From Nocardia sputorum (GTDB lineage: Bacteria; Actinomycetota; Actinomycetes; Mycobacteriales; Mycobacteriaceae), in contig NZ_AP026978.1 of the NCBI RefSeq assembly GCF_027924405.1, positions 6,944,001-7,008,000 of the forward strand: a stretch of 64,000 bases of DNA. Direction: 5' to 3'. Both the position numbers and the translations under genes were made by a program. The notes beneath the pieces were generated by a model. The model saw only the letters and a list, made by a program, of their open reading frames with translations, ran no database searches and was not told the DNA's origin. Positions 50,360-60,318 of the stretch are shown here, one piece after another (the first letter of the stretch is position 1; every line of letters begins with the position of its first letter).

Positions 50360-51880
50360 TCACGGGGTGAGCTTGCCGGGGCTGGTCCAGCGGGCGAGGA
50401 GGACGGTGGCGTCGTCCTGCAGGGTTCCGTGTTGATGGGTGAGGACGGCGTTGATCAGTCGGCGTGCGGTCTCGGGTGGTGGGTAACCGGCTGCGGCTTC
50501 GCGGTGCAGGAAGTCGGTGAGGCGTTCTTCGCCGAAGAACGCGCCTTCGGAGTCGCGGGCCTCGGTGATGCCGTCGGTGTAGAGGATGAGCCAGTCCTCT
50601 GGTTGCAGTACTTCTTCGGCGACGGTGAGCTCACCGTCGCCGAGGCCCAGCGGTAGTCGGTGTCCGCCGGTGAGGGGTTTGACGATTCTGCCGCCGCGCA
50701 TGATCATCGGTTCGGGGTGGCCGGCGTTGATGTAGCGCAGTCGGCCGGTGGGCATGTGCAGTTCGGCAAGGACCGCGGTGGCGAACTTCCCGTGTCCGAA
50801 TTGGTCGGCGATGGTCTGGTCGATGACGCGGGCTTGTTCGAACAATCCGTGGCCGGCGTGGCGCGCGCTGCGGTAGGCGGCCAGCGCCGTCGCCGCGATG
50901 AGGCCGCTGGCCGGGTCGTGGCCGACCGCGTCGAGAACGATGAGTTGCGCGGTGGTGTCGGACAGCGCGTAGTCGAAGGCGTCGCCGTTGAGGTCGTGAC
51001 GTGGCTCCACGACGCCGCTGATCACGAAGTTGTCCACGCCGCCGGTCAACGGAGGCAGCATCGACCAGATCAACTCGGCGTTGGGCGTGCGGGGCGTGGT
51101 CAACCGGACTCGGTCCAGAGCGTCCCCGAACCCGGTCATCGCCGTGACCAAGTGACCGAGCAGCCGTGACATCCAGCGGCATTGCACCCGAAGTCCGGGG
51201 TCATACAGGTCCTCGGGGTCATCGACCTGGACGTCGAGGACGCCGAGGCGTTCGCTTCCATCGAGCAACGGCACCCACAATCGGGGCCGGTCGGCTACGT
51301 GCGAAGGTAGTGTCTGCACGAGGCGGAATGCGCGGCCCGGCAGAGTCGTATCGACATCCAGGGCCTCGTCCGGGGCTGCGTGCTCCCACACACGGGACGG
51401 CGAACGGATGGGATGCAGATAACTCTCCTCGTAGTCGACCAGGTACATGGCGATACGCACGCCGAGGGCGTCGCCGGCGGCTGCCGCGATGGCAGGTAGC
51501 CGCTCGGGCGCCGCATTGTGGGCGCCGTCGAGAAGGGCCACCAGTCCCGCCAAGGGAGCGCTGCTGGCTTCGGTGTCCCGGATGGTGCGGCTGTAGGTGG
51601 CGCGTTTGGTCCAGGCGAGTTGGTCGAGGCGTTCGTTGACGGCATGGGCGAGGATGTCGCGGTCGCGTGTGGGAAGTTCGCCGAGCCCGTGCACATAGGC
51701 GTCGATCTCGAGGCAGCCGGCGTCTCCGCCCATGGTGAAGTAGCTCATCCACAGTTCTTCGAGGTTCAGCTCGGCGCCCTTCAAGGCGAGGACCAGGCTG
51801 CGCTGCTGTTCGTGGGAGCGGTCACTGCCGTGTTCTGTGCCTTGTTGGGTGGCGGACTCGTCGTTCATAGCGACCACCAT
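50360..51880 (-). CDS. GAF-SpoIIE PP2C-type phosphatase
   Basis: A 506-residue regulator. After an N-terminal helical region (residues 30-110, LNLEELWMSYFTMGGDAG), a GAF-like sensor domain spans about 120-280. The SpoIIE/PP2C phosphatase domain spans about 285-495 with GGVDNFVISGVVEPRHDLNGDAFDY (metal-binding Asp), VLDAVGHDPASG, AGHPEPMI and LILYTDGITEARD, DDATVLLARW. All metal Asp are present, so it should be active. Such phosphatases (RsbU/RsbP) activate SigB-type sigma factors by dephosphorylating anti-anti-sigma proteins. It follows the GAF-ANTAR gene after 41 bases. An alternative start is the ATG four codons in (51868). Confidence 0.9.
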   Translation of the reverse strand: MVVAMNDESATQQGTEHGSDRSHEQQRSLVLALKGAELNLEELWMSYFTMGGDAGCLEIDAYVHGLGELPTRDRDILAHAVNERLDQLAWTKRATYSRTIRDTEASSAPLAGLVALLDGAHNAAPERLPAIAAAAGDALGVRIAMYLVDYEESYLHPIRSPSRVWEHAAPDEALDVDTTLPGRAFRLVQTLPSHVADRPRLWVPLLDGSERLGVLDVQVDDPEDLYDPGLRVQCRWMSRLLGHLVTAMTGFGDALDRVRLTTPRTPNAELIWSMLPPLTGGVDNFVISGVVEPRHDLNGDAFDYALSDTTAQLIVLDAVGHDPASGLIAATALAAYRSARHAGHGLFEQARVIDQTIADQFGHGKFATAVLAELHMPTGRLRYINAGHPEPMIMRGGRIVKPLTGGHRLPLGLGDGELTVAEEVLQPEDWLILYTDGITEARDSEGAFFGEERLTDFLHREAAAGYPPPETARRLINAVLTHQHGTLQDDATVLLARWTSPGKLTP

Positions 51881-51921
51881 GTCTGGGAGACGGTGTCAGC
51901 TGTCGGCACAGCGGTTGCCGA

Positions 51922-52692
51922 TCAGCGCCGATGACGGACGGTGGACATGGCCAGGCGTTCGGCGACGCGCCGCACGGTGCTGCCTTGCCGACGAGCGGTG
52001 TGCGCGAGGATCAGGAACGCCGCCCGCTCATCGACCCCGTCACGGGCCATGATGATGCCCTTGGCCAGCGTAGTCACCTCACGGCCACGCAGGCTGTCCG
52101 CGATCCGCCCGGTGACCCGCTCCGCGTCCTCCGCGGCTCGCATTCCGGCCAGCAGCATCGCCGCCTGGGACGAGAACATCGAGAGCAGATGCTCCTCCCG
52201 CTCGGTATAGGCGCCGGGTTGCGCGGCGTAAACCTTGATCGCGCCCAGCGCCCTCGTGCCCGCGACCAGAGGCGCACTCAACGACGAGAGCAACCCCAAC
52301 TCCGTCGCTGGCCCCGACCACATGGGCCAACGCTCGTCGGACGCCAGATCGTCGACGCGCACCACCACTCGATCCGCCCACGCGGTCAGACAAGGTCCCG
52401 CGCCCAGCTGGTACTGGATATCGTCGGCCCGCTCGACCACCGCGTCGGTAGCCGCCGTGGTGGTGCGATGACCTTCGCTGTTCAACAAGGTGATCCCGGC
52501 ACCCACGGTATGGGGAACCATCTCCACCGACAGAGAAGTAACCATCTCCAGTGCCGTGCTCACCGTCTCCGCAGACAAGAACAGACCCGACATACGCGCG
52601 AACGCTGCAACGATCCGATCCGCGGCGACATCCGGGTCCACAACGTCCTCGACGGACGAGGCATCAGCAGACGAGGGAACATCAGACGACAT
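51922..52692 (-). CDS. GAF and ANTAR domain transcription antitermination regulator
   Basis: A 256-residue protein. The GAF domain (about residues 30-180) contains GAGITLLNSEGHRTTTAATD and YQLGAGPCLTAWADRVVVRVDDL, a pattern typical of actinobacterial heme-or-ligand GAFs. The C-terminal ANTAR RNA-binding domain (about 190-250) has REVTTLAKGIIMARDGVDERAAFLIL and ends with RVAERLAMSTV. ANTAR binds paired RNA hexaloops to prevent termination, so it likely controls a downstream transcript. GGAGG precedes the ATG (complement 52690-52692). It is first in a two-gene unit with the PP2C phosphatase. Confidence 0.9.
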   Translation of the reverse strand: MSSDVPSSADASSVEDVVDPDVAADRIVAAFARMSGLFLSAETVSTALEMVTSLSVEMVPHTVGAGITLLNSEGHRTTTAATDAVVERADDIQYQLGAGPCLTAWADRVVVRVDDLASDERWPMWSGPATELGLLSSLSAPLVAGTRALGAIKVYAAQPGAYTEREEHLLSMFSSQAAMLLAGMRAAEDAERVTGRIADSLRGREVTTLAKGIIMARDGVDERAAFLILAHTARRQGSTVRRVAERLAMSTVRHRR

Positions 52693-53034
52693 TCGTCGAC
52701 ACCTCCTACCCCTCCGCATCAGCCCCAGCGCGCCGCACCGCTTCGACATCACTGGATCACGCGATGATTCGACGTGCGGCAACCGTTGTCGCTGTTTCGA
52801 GTCAGCCTCACCATTGCGGCAACCTGAGTCCGATCCGAAGGCACTGCAACGTGTGCGACAACTAGTCGACCATCATCGACTGATGGTGACCAGGTCCGAA
52901 TTGTCGCCAGCACAGCATCTATGACAACGCTTCGATCGCCACCGGCGCTCGTGTTTGTCAGCGCTCTTCGAAAATCCGGCCACCGGCGCTCTTTGAAAAT
53001 CGGCCACCCATCCACGATCGGAAGGGTGATCTCA

Positions 53035-54258
53035 GTGCAGGAATGGGCGCAGATCAGGTATCTCCATGCGAGTGAGGGCCTGTCGATGCGGGCGATCGCG
53101 TCCCGGTTGGGCATCTCGCGGGACACGGTGTCGAGGGCGATTGCCTCGGAGTCGCCGCCGCGATACCAGCGGGTGTCGGGTCCCTCGGCGTTCGACGAGT
53201 TCGAGCCGCTGGTGCGGGAGCTGCTGGCGCAGTTCCCGGCGATGCCGGCGTCGGTGATCGCCGAGCGGGTGGGCTGGGCGGGGTCACCGTCGTGGTTCCG
53301 TAAGAAAGTCGCGGCCCTGCGGCCGCAGTACGCACCGAAGGATCCGGCGGACCGGCTGGAGTATCGGCCCGGGGATCAGGCGCAGTGCGATCTGTGGTTC
53401 CCACCGACACCGATCCCGTTGGGCGCCGGGCAGGTCGGGACACCCCCGGTGCTGGTGATGGTGGCTTCGTTCTCGAGGTTCATCACTGCGATGATGATTC
53501 CGACCCGGACCACCGCGGATCTGCTGGCCGGGATGTGGTCGCTGCTGTCGGGGCAGTTGGGGAAAGTCCCGCGCAGGCTGTTGTGGGACAACGAATCAGG
53601 GATCGGCAAGGGCGGACACCTGGCCGTTGGGGTGGTGGCGTTCACCGGGATGCTGGCCACCCGCATCGTCCAGTGCAAGCCGTTCGACCCGGAGTCCAAG
53701 GGCATCGTCGAACGCGTGAACGGCTATCTCGAGACCTCGTTCCTGCCCGGCCGGTCGTTCAGTTCACCAGGAGATTTCAACACCCAGCTCGCCGAGTGGC
53801 TGCCGATCGCCAACGCTCGACACGTCCGGCGCATCGCGGGTTCCCCAGCGGAGCTGGTCGGCATCGACCGGGCCGCGATGACGACACTGCCGCCGATCGC
53901 CCCGGCGGTCGGGTTCACCAGCCGCGCGAGGCTGCCGCGTGACTACTACCTGCGTGTCTTGGGCAACGACTACTCGATCGACCCGACGGTGATCGGACGG
54001 TTTATCGACATTCGTGCCGATCTGGATACCGTCACCGCCCGCTGCGACGGGCTGCTGGTGGCCACCCACCGCAGAGCCTGGTCGAAAGCGGTCACCATCA
54101 CCGACCCCACCCATGTCCACACCGCTGCGCAATTGCGGGAAGCATTCGGACACAAACAATCTCGGACCGTCAGCGTCGATGACGGCGGGTTGGTGCGTAA
54201 CCTCGCGGACTACGACACCTGTTTCGGCGTCGACTTCGGCGGCGAGGGTGTCGCGTGA
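53035..54258 (+). CDS. istA: IS21 transposase IstA
   Basis: A 407-residue IstA. A helix-turn-helix (GLSMRAIASRLGISRDTVSRAI) lies at residues 15-40, and the DDE catalytic core has Asp in GDQAQCDLWF, Asp in LLWDNESGIG and Glu in ESKGIVERVNGYLE. The C-terminal Mu-type domain contains DYYLRVLGNDYSIDP. I place the start at GTG 53035 (GGAAGGG eight bases upstream); the open frame extends to 52921 across the left end. It acts with IstB for transposition. Confidence 0.92.
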   Translation: MQEWAQIRYLHASEGLSMRAIASRLGISRDTVSRAIASESPPRYQRVSGPSAFDEFEPLVRELLAQFPAMPASVIAERVGWAGSPSWFRKKVAALRPQYAPKDPADRLEYRPGDQAQCDLWFPPTPIPLGAGQVGTPPVLVMVASFSRFITAMMIPTRTTADLLAGMWSLLSGQLGKVPRRLLWDNESGIGKGGHLAVGVVAFTGMLATRIVQCKPFDPESKGIVERVNGYLETSFLPGRSFSSPGDFNTQLAEWLPIANARHVRRIAGSPAELVGIDRAAMTTLPPIAPAVGFTSRARLPRDYYLRVLGNDYSIDPTVIGRFIDIRADLDTVTARCDGLLVATHRRAWSKAVTITDPTHVHTAAQLREAFGHKQSRTVSVDDGGLVRNLADYDTCFGVDFGGEGVA

Positions 54259-55046
54259 TGGCCGCACCCGCCGATACCGCCAAGCAGATCGAGTACTACG
54301 CCAACGCGTTGAAGGCCCCCCGCATCCGCGACAGCGCCGCCCGCCTGGCCGACCAAGCCCGCGACGCCGGCTGGACGCATGAGGAATACCTCGCCGCGGT
54401 CCTGTCCCGCGAAGTGGCATCCCGAGAGTCCTCCGGCGCCGAAATCCGGATCCGCGCAGCAGGATTCCCCGCCCGCAAAGCGATCGAGGAATTCAACTTC
54501 GACCACCAGCCCGCCCTCAAGCGCGACACCATCGCACATCTGGGCACCGGCCAGTTCATCACCAAAGCCCAGAACGTGGTGCTACTCGGGCCACCGGGAA
54601 CCGGCAAAACCCACCTGTCGATCGGGCTGGGTATCGCCGCCGCCCACCACGGCCACCGCGTCCTGTTCGCCACCGCCGTCGAATGGGTCACCCGCCTACA
54701 AACCGCCCACCAGCACGGCCGCCTCGCCGCCGAACTGGCCAAACTCCGCCGCTACGGACTACTGATCGTCGACGAGGTCGGATACATCCCCTTCGAACAA
54801 GACGCAGCGAACCTGTTCTTCCAACTGGTCTCCAGCCGCTACGAACACGCCTCGCTGATCCTGACCTCGAACCTGCCGTTCTCCCGCTGGGGCGACGTGT
54901 TCTCCGACCACGTCGTTGCCGCGGCGATGATCGACCGAATCGTCCACCACGCCGACGTCCTGACCTTGAAAGGAAACAGCTACCGACTCCGCAACACCGA
55001 AATCGACACACTCCCGTCCATGCGGACAGACAACACGGCAGACTAA
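54258..55046 (+). CDS. istB: IS21 helper ATPase IstB
   Basis: A 262-residue AAA+ helper. Walker A is LLGPPGTGKTHLSIGLG (about residue 112), Walker B LLIVDEVGYIPF, with the SNLPFSRWGDVF motif near residue 210. Its ATG shares bases with the istA stop (TGATG); a GTG three bases earlier is equally possible. IstB selects the target site and stimulates IstA. No frameshift, so the element may still be mobile. Confidence 0.93.
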   Translation: MAAPADTAKQIEYYANALKAPRIRDSAARLADQARDAGWTHEEYLAAVLSREVASRESSGAEIRIRAAGFPARKAIEEFNFDHQPALKRDTIAHLGTGQFITKAQNVVLLGPPGTGKTHLSIGLGIAAAHHGHRVLFATAVEWVTRLQTAHQHGRLAAELAKLRRYGLLIVDEVGYIPFEQDAANLFFQLVSSRYEHASLILTSNLPFSRWGDVFSDHVVAAAMIDRIVHHADVLTLKGNSYRLRNTEIDTLPSMRTDNTAD

Positions 55047-55236
55047 ACAACCACCAAGTGGCCGATCTTCAACGAGCGCCACCGGCCTACATTTCGAAGA
55101 GCGTCGACAGTGTTCATGCCGATCGGTCTCCTATCCGGCATCTCGATCATAGTGCACCTATCGGAATTTGCCGTGTGTTCGCCGGGAGGCTGGGGTGCTG
55201 TCGCAGCACCGGCAGGGCGCGCGTTCTCTCAGTGAT

Positions 55237-55261
55237 GTTTCCAGTCGATGAACCCGGGTAG
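55237..55261 (+). promoter_or_regulatory. SigB/SigF-type promoter of Mn catalase
   Basis: GTTT (55237-55240), 15-base spacer, GGGTAG (55256-55261), with the ATG 43 bases on. Intact to the right of the IS element. Confidence 0.65.
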
Positions 55262-55303
55262 CCGCCACCAATCGGAGTGCGACGACGACCATCGAGGAGT
55301 GGG

Positions 55304-56194
55304 ATGTTCATTCACAACAAGGACCTGCAGTTCGAGGTACGGGTGGACCGGCCGGATCCGCGGTTCGCGACCCTGCTGCAAGAGCAGTTCGGCGGAGCCA
55401 ACGGCGAGCTCAAGGCCGCGATGCAGTACTTCACTCAGGCGTTCGTGCTGCGCCGCAAGAATCCGAAGATGTACGACTTGTTCATGGACATCGCCACCGA
55501 GGAGCTCAGTCACCTCGAGATCGTCGGCTCCATGATCACGATGCTGCTGGACGGGCTCAACGACGATCTGAAGCAGGCCAACCAGCGGTGTGACTGGATG
55601 CCGCTGGTCGGCAACTCGGCCGGCCGCGAGCAAGTCATCCACCAAGTCGCGGTGAACCCGTTGTATTTCGCCCTGACCGGCGGCGGCCCGGACGTCAAGG
55701 ATTCGGCGGGCGTGCCGTGGCAGGGCTCGTTCGTCAATGCCAACGGTGAGCCCTCGGTGGATCTGCGCAGTAATCTCGCGGCGGAGTCGCGAGCGAAGAT
55801 CGTCTACGAATACCTCAAGCAGTTCACCGACGACCCGGGCGTGCAGGACACACTGTCGTTCTTGATGACTCGCGAGGTCGCGCATTTCCAGCAGTTCACC
55901 GCGGCGCTCAACGAGCTGCCGGTCAACTTCCCGCCCGGAACGCTGCCCGGTGACGATCGGTTCCAGAACGTCGCGTTCAACATGTCCAATGGTGCGGCCA
56001 GCGCCCGCGGCCCCTGGAACGAAGGGCAAGGGCCTTGGCCGGAGGGCATGCAGTGGCGTTATGTCGACAACCCGGTCACCGATTGGCTCGGCTCCGACGA
56101 GCGAGCCAACCACGGCGCCGAGGAGAATCCGCAGGGCGAACCCGCGGTGCAGGGCACCAAGCCGTTCACCCACGAACAGCACATGCCCGGCTGA
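55304..56194 (+). CDS. Manganese catalase
   Basis: A 296-residue non-heme Mn catalase, which dismutates hydrogen peroxide. Di-manganese ligands are visible: E35 in NGELKAAMQYF, E66/E67 and H70 in ATEELSHLEIVG, and the later TREVAHFQQF with Glu and His. GAGGAG precedes ATG 55304. It is slightly longer than the classical Lactobacillus enzyme by a C-terminal Gly/Pro-rich tail. First gene of an operon with the hemerythrin, under a GTTT-N15-GGGTAG promoter. Confidence 0.95.
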   Translation: MFIHNKDLQFEVRVDRPDPRFATLLQEQFGGANGELKAAMQYFTQAFVLRRKNPKMYDLFMDIATEELSHLEIVGSMITMLLDGLNDDLKQANQRCDWMPLVGNSAGREQVIHQVAVNPLYFALTGGGPDVKDSAGVPWQGSFVNANGEPSVDLRSNLAAESRAKIVYEYLKQFTDDPGVQDTLSFLMTREVAHFQQFTAALNELPVNFPPGTLPGDDRFQNVAFNMSNGAASARGPWNEGQGPWPEGMQWRYVDNPVTDWLGSDERANHGAEENPQGEPAVQGTKPFTHEQHMPG

Positions 56195-56238
56195 CCATCG
56201 CCGGTGTCTTCCAGGCAACTCACACCGGAGGTGTACCG

Positions 56239-56823
56239 ATGGATGCCTTGACCTTGCTGCGCAACGATCACGAGAGCGTGCTGGGAATGATCGAACAGTT
56301 CGAACGCGGGCGCGGTGATGGTGCGGCCGAGACTCGGGCGCGTTCGGATCTCGCGACGAGCCTGGTGATCGCCGCATCGCAGCACGAAGCGGTGGAAGAG
56401 CAATTCTTCTGGCCGGCGGTGCGGCAGGCGCTTCCCGACGGTGACGAGCTGGCCGATCGGGCTCTACAGCAGGAAGACCGCGCCAAGCGTCTGCTACAGC
56501 AGATCGAGGCTTCCGAAGCCGGATCAAGCGAGTTCGAGCAGGCACTCAGCGAGTTCATCGTCGTGGTCCGCGAGCACATCGAGTTCGAGCAGGATCAGGT
56601 GTGGCCCCTGTTCCGGCAGGCGTCCGACCGGGACACGATGGAGGAACTCGGGCAGAAGATGGCCACGGCGAAGAAGGTGGCCCCGACCCGACCACATCCG
56701 GATACGCCGTCGACTCCAGGTGCGCAAAAGACCGGCGGCTTGGTAGCAGCACTGACCGACAAAGCGCGTGACCTGCTCACCGGCAGGAGGTCACATCAGC
56801 CACCGGACCCACCGCCCACCTGA
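56239..56823 (+). CDS. Hemerythrin-domain protein
   Basis: A 194-residue protein with a hemerythrin HHE fold. Iron ligands appear in LLRNDHESVL (His), SQHEAVEEQFFWP (His, Glu) and REHIEFEQDQVWP (His, Glu, Asp). The last 50 residues are Pro/Lys-rich and disordered (TPSTPGAQKTGG). Such proteins bind oxygen or respond to peroxide and nitric oxide. GGAGG precedes ATG 56239. It begins 44 bases after the Mn catalase stop and is probably co-transcribed. Confidence 0.9.
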   Translation: MDALTLLRNDHESVLGMIEQFERGRGDGAAETRARSDLATSLVIAASQHEAVEEQFFWPAVRQALPDGDELADRALQQEDRAKRLLQQIEASEAGSSEFEQALSEFIVVVREHIEFEQDQVWPLFRQASDRDTMEELGQKMATAKKVAPTRPHPDTPSTPGAQKTGGLVAALTDKARDLLTGRRSHQPPDPPPT

Positions 56824-57040
56824 GCGCACACGTCGCTACATCGCTCGAGTGGCACACGCGGCGGACGGGAACTATTCCGGCGGTGGCGGGCCGTATCAGC
56901 TGCTCGCCACCGCCTTACGTGAAGGCGGCTGCCGTCGTGGTCATCGTGTGCGCACCTTCGACCGATCGCACCTGGGTGGCGTACTGCGTGCGCGATTGGG
57001 CACCCGGGCGGTGAATGACCACCGACCGTAGGAGACGGAA

Positions 57041-57568
57041 ATGCGATCACTACGACGTCTGCTGGTGTCTGCGGCTTTGGCTACCGGGTTGGGATTGTGC
57101 GGTGCTCCCGGGAGCGGATATGCGGCGCCGGTCGCGCTGGCCGGACAGGACAGCACATATCTGATGGTGTCGCATCAGTCGCATATGGCGGAAATCCTCT
57201 CCGCTGCGCGCGCTGCACCGATGGGGGTATGTCCCCAGGTGCGGGAGATCGGCGCGATGCTGGTGTCCGATCACACGCGGCTGGACGCGATGGGGGCGGC
57301 GATCGCCCTGCCGAACGGGGTGATGCTGCCGCTGACCCCGGATCCTGATCAAACCCAGCAGCTGCTGAGCACCGGAATGAAAATGGGCCGAGACTTCGAC
57401 CTCGCCTGGCTGACCATGCAGGAGAACTTCCACATCCAGGCACTGCAGGCCGGCGCACTGCAACAAGCGGCCGGTAGCTCCGAACAGGTGACGACCCTGG
57501 CTCGCGACGCCGAGCCGATCATCGAACACCACCTGATGATGGTCCGCGACGCCCTCACCCGATGCTGA
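57041..57568 (+). CDS. Secreted DUF4142 (ferritin-like) protein
   Basis: A 175-residue protein. The signal peptide (RRLLVSAALATGLGLCGAPGSGYAAP) suggests export. The mature part has DUF4142 helices with His-rich motifs MVSHQSHMAEILSA, MLVSDHTRLDAM, NFHIQALQAGAL and IIEHHLMMVRDAL, which could bind metal in a four-helix ferritin-like bundle. AGGAGA precedes ATG 57041. The preceding 217 bases (56824-57040) hold no recognisable gene. The substrate is unknown; the context suggests redox stress defence outside the membrane. Confidence 0.82.
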   Translation: MRSLRRLLVSAALATGLGLCGAPGSGYAAPVALAGQDSTYLMVSHQSHMAEILSAARAAPMGVCPQVREIGAMLVSDHTRLDAMGAAIALPNGVMLPLTPDPDQTQQLLSTGMKMGRDFDLAWLTMQENFHIQALQAGALQQAAGSSEQVTTLARDAEPIIEHHLMMVRDALTRC

Positions 57569-57667
57569 CCGCCCGAGCAATCCGGACGCGAACAACCGGT
57601 GCAGCCTGAGCGCGCACCGACGGTGTTCCGACCGGCTGCTCGTCCATCCAGAAGGGAGCCGATCGCC

Positions 57668-59968
57668 ATGGCGTATCGCATCGAACCACCGGCAGCGGTG
57701 GAGGTTACCGACCGCAGTCCCGCCCGGCTCTCGCCTGGCGTTGGCTTGGCGCGCGCCCACGGTGTGTTCAATGTCGTCGGCGGGTTGTGGCCCTTGTTGC
57801 ATCGACGGAGTTTCGAGGCAGTCTTCGGGCCCAAGAACGATCATTGGCTGCAATACACCGTCGCGGGGCTGCTTGCCGGTAACGGCGTCGCGCAGATTCT
57901 GGCCACATTTTCCCCCGCAGGTGTCGTCCACGCGCGCCGCGTTGGAATCATTACCGCGGCATGGCTGCTGGCGATCGATCTGAAGTATGTACCGGAGGGC
58001 GACATACCGAAGACCTACCTGCTCGACGCCGCGATGGAAGTAGGCTGGCTAATGGCGTGGACCGTCCGAACCTGCGAGCTCGTATGCCGGGTTGAGCCTC
58101 CATTCCCGGCCTATCGGGCACTGTCGGATAACCCGTCATCATTCGGTTTCGGCTCTCACTGCTCGGGTGCTGCGGGGACGTTCGGACGAGGAAGAAGGTG
58201 CACGATGGCTGCGATGGCGCGTGAAATTCCACCTGTCGAGGCGACGCGGCCGTATCCAGCGCGAGTCGGGCCGAAAGGCTCGTTCCTGTGGAAAATGGTC
58301 ACCACCACCGACCCCAAAGTGCTCGGGATCCTCTATTTGACCTCCGCGACGGGATTCTTCCTCATCGGCGGCCTGATGGCATTGCTGATGCGCGGTGAGC
58401 TCGCCAGGCCGGGTCTGCAGTTCCTTTCGCCGGAGCAGTACAACCAGTTGTTCACCATGCACGGCACCATCATGCTGCTGTTCTACGCGACGCCCGTGGT
58501 ATTCGGTTTCGCCAACGCGATACTGCCGTTGCAGATCGGAGCGCCGGACGTCGCCTTTCCTCGGCTCAACGCCTTCAGTTACTGGCTGTATCTGTTCGGG
58601 GCCACCATCGCCACCGCCGGGTTCCTCACTCCGGGCGGGGCCGCCGATTTCGGTTGGACCGGCTACACCCCGCTCAGTCTGGCCGAGCACTCGCCCGGCC
58701 CCGGCCCCGACCTATGGATCATGGGCTTGGCCGTCTCCGGTCTCGGCACCATCCTGGGCGCGGTCAACATGACGACCACGGTGATCTGCTTGCGTGCGCC
58801 GGGGATGACGATGTTCCGGATGCCCATTTTCACCTGGAACATCCTGGTCACCAGCATCCTGGTGCTGCTGGCCTTCCCGATCCTCACCGCGGCGTTGATG
58901 GCGCTGGCCTATGACCGGCATCTGGGTGGCCACATCTACGACCCGGCTACCGGCGGCACGATCCTGTGGCAGCACCTGTTCTGGTTCTTCGGCCATCCCG
59001 AGGTGTACATCATCGCGTTGCCGTTCTTCGGCATCGTCACCGAGGTGATCCCGGTGTTCAGCCGCAAACCTATCTTCGGCTATACCGCCCTGGTCTACGC
59101 CACCCTGGCCATCGGCGCTTTGTCGGTGGCGGTGTGGGCGCACCACATGTACGCCACCGGCGCGGTCCTGTTGCCGTACTTCTCGCTGATGACCTTCTTG
59201 ATCGCCGTACCAACCGGGGTGAAATTCTTCAACTGGATCGGCACCATGTGGCGGGGCCAGTTGACCTTCGAGACACCGATGCTGTTCTCGGTCGGGTTCA
59301 TCGTGACATTCCTGCTCGGCGGCCTGTCCGGCGTCATCCTGGCCAGCCCGCCACTGGACTTCCACGTACACGACACCTATTTCGTCGTCGCCCACTTCCA
59401 CTACGTGCTGTTCGGCACCATCGTGTTCGCCACCTTCGCGGGCATCTACTTCTGGTTCCCCAAACTCACCGGCCGCTTCCTCGACGAGAGGCTCGGCAAG
59501 ATCCACTTCTGGACCACCCTGATCGGATTCCACCTCACGTTCCTGATCCAGCACTGGCTCGGCAACATGGGAATGCCCCGCCGCTACGCCGACTATCTGC
59601 CGACCGACAATTTCACGCTGCTGAACACGATCTCGACGATCGGGTCCTTCCTGCTCGGCGTCTCCATGCTCACCTTCGTATGGAACGTGTTCAAAAGCTG
59701 GCGATACGGCGAGGTCGTGACCGTCGACGACCCATGGGGCCAAGGCAACTCCCTGGAATGGGCGACCACCTCACCACCACCGCGGCACAACTTCTACGAA
59801 CTGCCCCGCATCCGCTCGGAGCGGCCCGCGTTCGAACTGCACTACCCGCACATGTCCGAACGCATGCGCACCGAAGCCCACGCAGGCCGCACCACCCACG
59901 TCGCCCACGCTCTGGTCGCAGCAGATGACCAAGCCGCCGCTGACCCGGAACCAACCTCCGGCGAATGA
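57668..59968 (+). CDS. ctaD: Membrane module fused in frame to cytochrome c oxidase subunit I
   Basis: A 766-residue open frame with no stop between two parts. Residues 1-150 form an unknown three-helix membrane module ([49 protein letters not shown]). A linker of about 30 Gly/Ser/Arg-rich residues follows. From residue 180 the protein is full Cta[12 protein letters not shown] (heme a His), [13 protein letters not shown] (Cu B His-Tyr), [19 protein letters not shown], and a normal C-terminus. ATG 58205 has its own ribosome-binding site and is probably the real ctaD start. The helix 1 motif reads TTTDPK where mycobacterial CtaD has TTTDHK. This is an extra copy away from ctaC and qcr genes. 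Confidence 0.85.
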   Translation: MAYRIEPPAAVEVTDRSPARLSPGVGLARAHGVFNVVGGLWPLLHRRSFEAVFGPKNDHWLQYTVAGLLAGNGVAQILATFSPAGVVHARRVGIITAAWLLAIDLKYVPEGDIPKTYLLDAAMEVGWLMAWTVRTCELVCRVEPPFPAYRALSDNPSSFGFGSHCSGAAGTFGRGRRCTMAAMAREIPPVEATRPYPARVGPKGSFLWKMVTTTDPKVLGILYLTSATGFFLIGGLMALLMRGELARPGLQFLSPEQYNQLFTMHGTIMLLFYATPVVFGFANAILPLQIGAPDVAFPRLNAFSYWLYLFGATIATAGFLTPGGAADFGWTGYTPLSLAEHSPGPGPDLWIMGLAVSGLGTILGAVNMTTTVICLRAPGMTMFRMPIFTWNILVTSILVLLAFPILTAALMALAYDRHLGGHIYDPATGGTILWQHLFWFFGHPEVYIIALPFFGIVTEVIPVFSRKPIFGYTALVYATLAIGALSVAVWAHHMYATGAVLLPYFSLMTFLIAVPTGVKFFNWIGTMWRGQLTFETPMLFSVGFIVTFLLGGLSGVILASPPLDFHVHDTYFVVAHFHYVLFGTIVFATFAGIYFWFPKLTGRFLDERLGKIHFWTTLIGFHLTFLIQHWLGNMGMPRRYADYLPTDNFTLLNTISTIGSFLLGVSMLTFVWNVFKSWRYGEVVTVDDPWGQGNSLEWATTSPPPRHNFYELPRIRSERPAFELHYPHMSERMRTEAHAGRTTHVAHALVAADDQAAADPEPTSGE
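58189..58207 (+). promoter_or_regulatory. Internal ribosome-binding site and ATG for ctaD
   Basis: AGGAAGAAGG (58189-58198) lies six bases before ATG 58205. The ATG starts residues typical of CtaD ([19 protein letters not shown]). Confidence 0.6.
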
Positions 59969-60318
59969 TCGATCTCCGGTGGGCTGCTCCATGCGGCCGA
60001 GTCGCTATTGTCGGTCGGCGAGTGCGCGTGTCCTTTGGCAGTCCCTGCGTCGCCTCCCGCGCCCACGAGCGCACGGCCATCACCCGCATAGGGCAAACGG
60101 GCGCGACGCAGTCGTGTGCACGGTTCCGGCCCCACAAGGTCTCCTAAGAGCAGCGCTGCCCAGGGCGTGTAACCGAATGGGTCATGAAGCGTAGGTGGGA
60201 GCGTGCATCCGTGCGGAGCCGCAGAGACGGACTCGAAAGTCCGCTGGCTCATTGCGCTAGCAGGTGATCCGGCCAAGGACCCCTATCGCGTGACAGGGGC
60301 CCTTGGCTGCTTATTGCC
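59969..60318. other. Intergenic region between ctaD and CTERM gene
   Basis: 350 bases between convergent genes. The only structure I see is the hairpin at 60273-60306. No coding signal. Confidence 0.5.
60273..60306. terminator. Bidirectional hairpin
   Basis: CCAAGGACCCCT (60273-60284) and AGGGGCCCTTGG (60295-60306), one G-U pair, ten-base loop. It lies between the convergent ctaD and CTERM genes. Confidence 0.65.

Larger units (their letters stand above)
52956..55109 (+). mobile_element. IS21-family insertion sequence (intact)
   Basis: 2154 bp. It is flanked by a perfect 5-bp target duplication GTGTT (52951-52955 and 55110-55114). Terminal inverted repeats begin TGTCAGCGCTCTTCGAAA (left) and, on the complement, TGTCGACGCTCTTCGAAA (right). 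Each is followed by second, similar repeats, as is typical of IS21 multiple-terminal-repeat ends. It carries istA and istB with overlapping frames. Inserted between the GAF-ANTAR gene and the Mn catalase; it disrupts no visible gene. Confidence 0.93.

Noticed and set aside
52693..52720. GGGTAG upstream of the GAF-ANTAR gene as a SigB/SigF promoter
   Set aside because: No GTTT at 14-17 bases upstream, and the sequence overlaps the ribosome-binding site.
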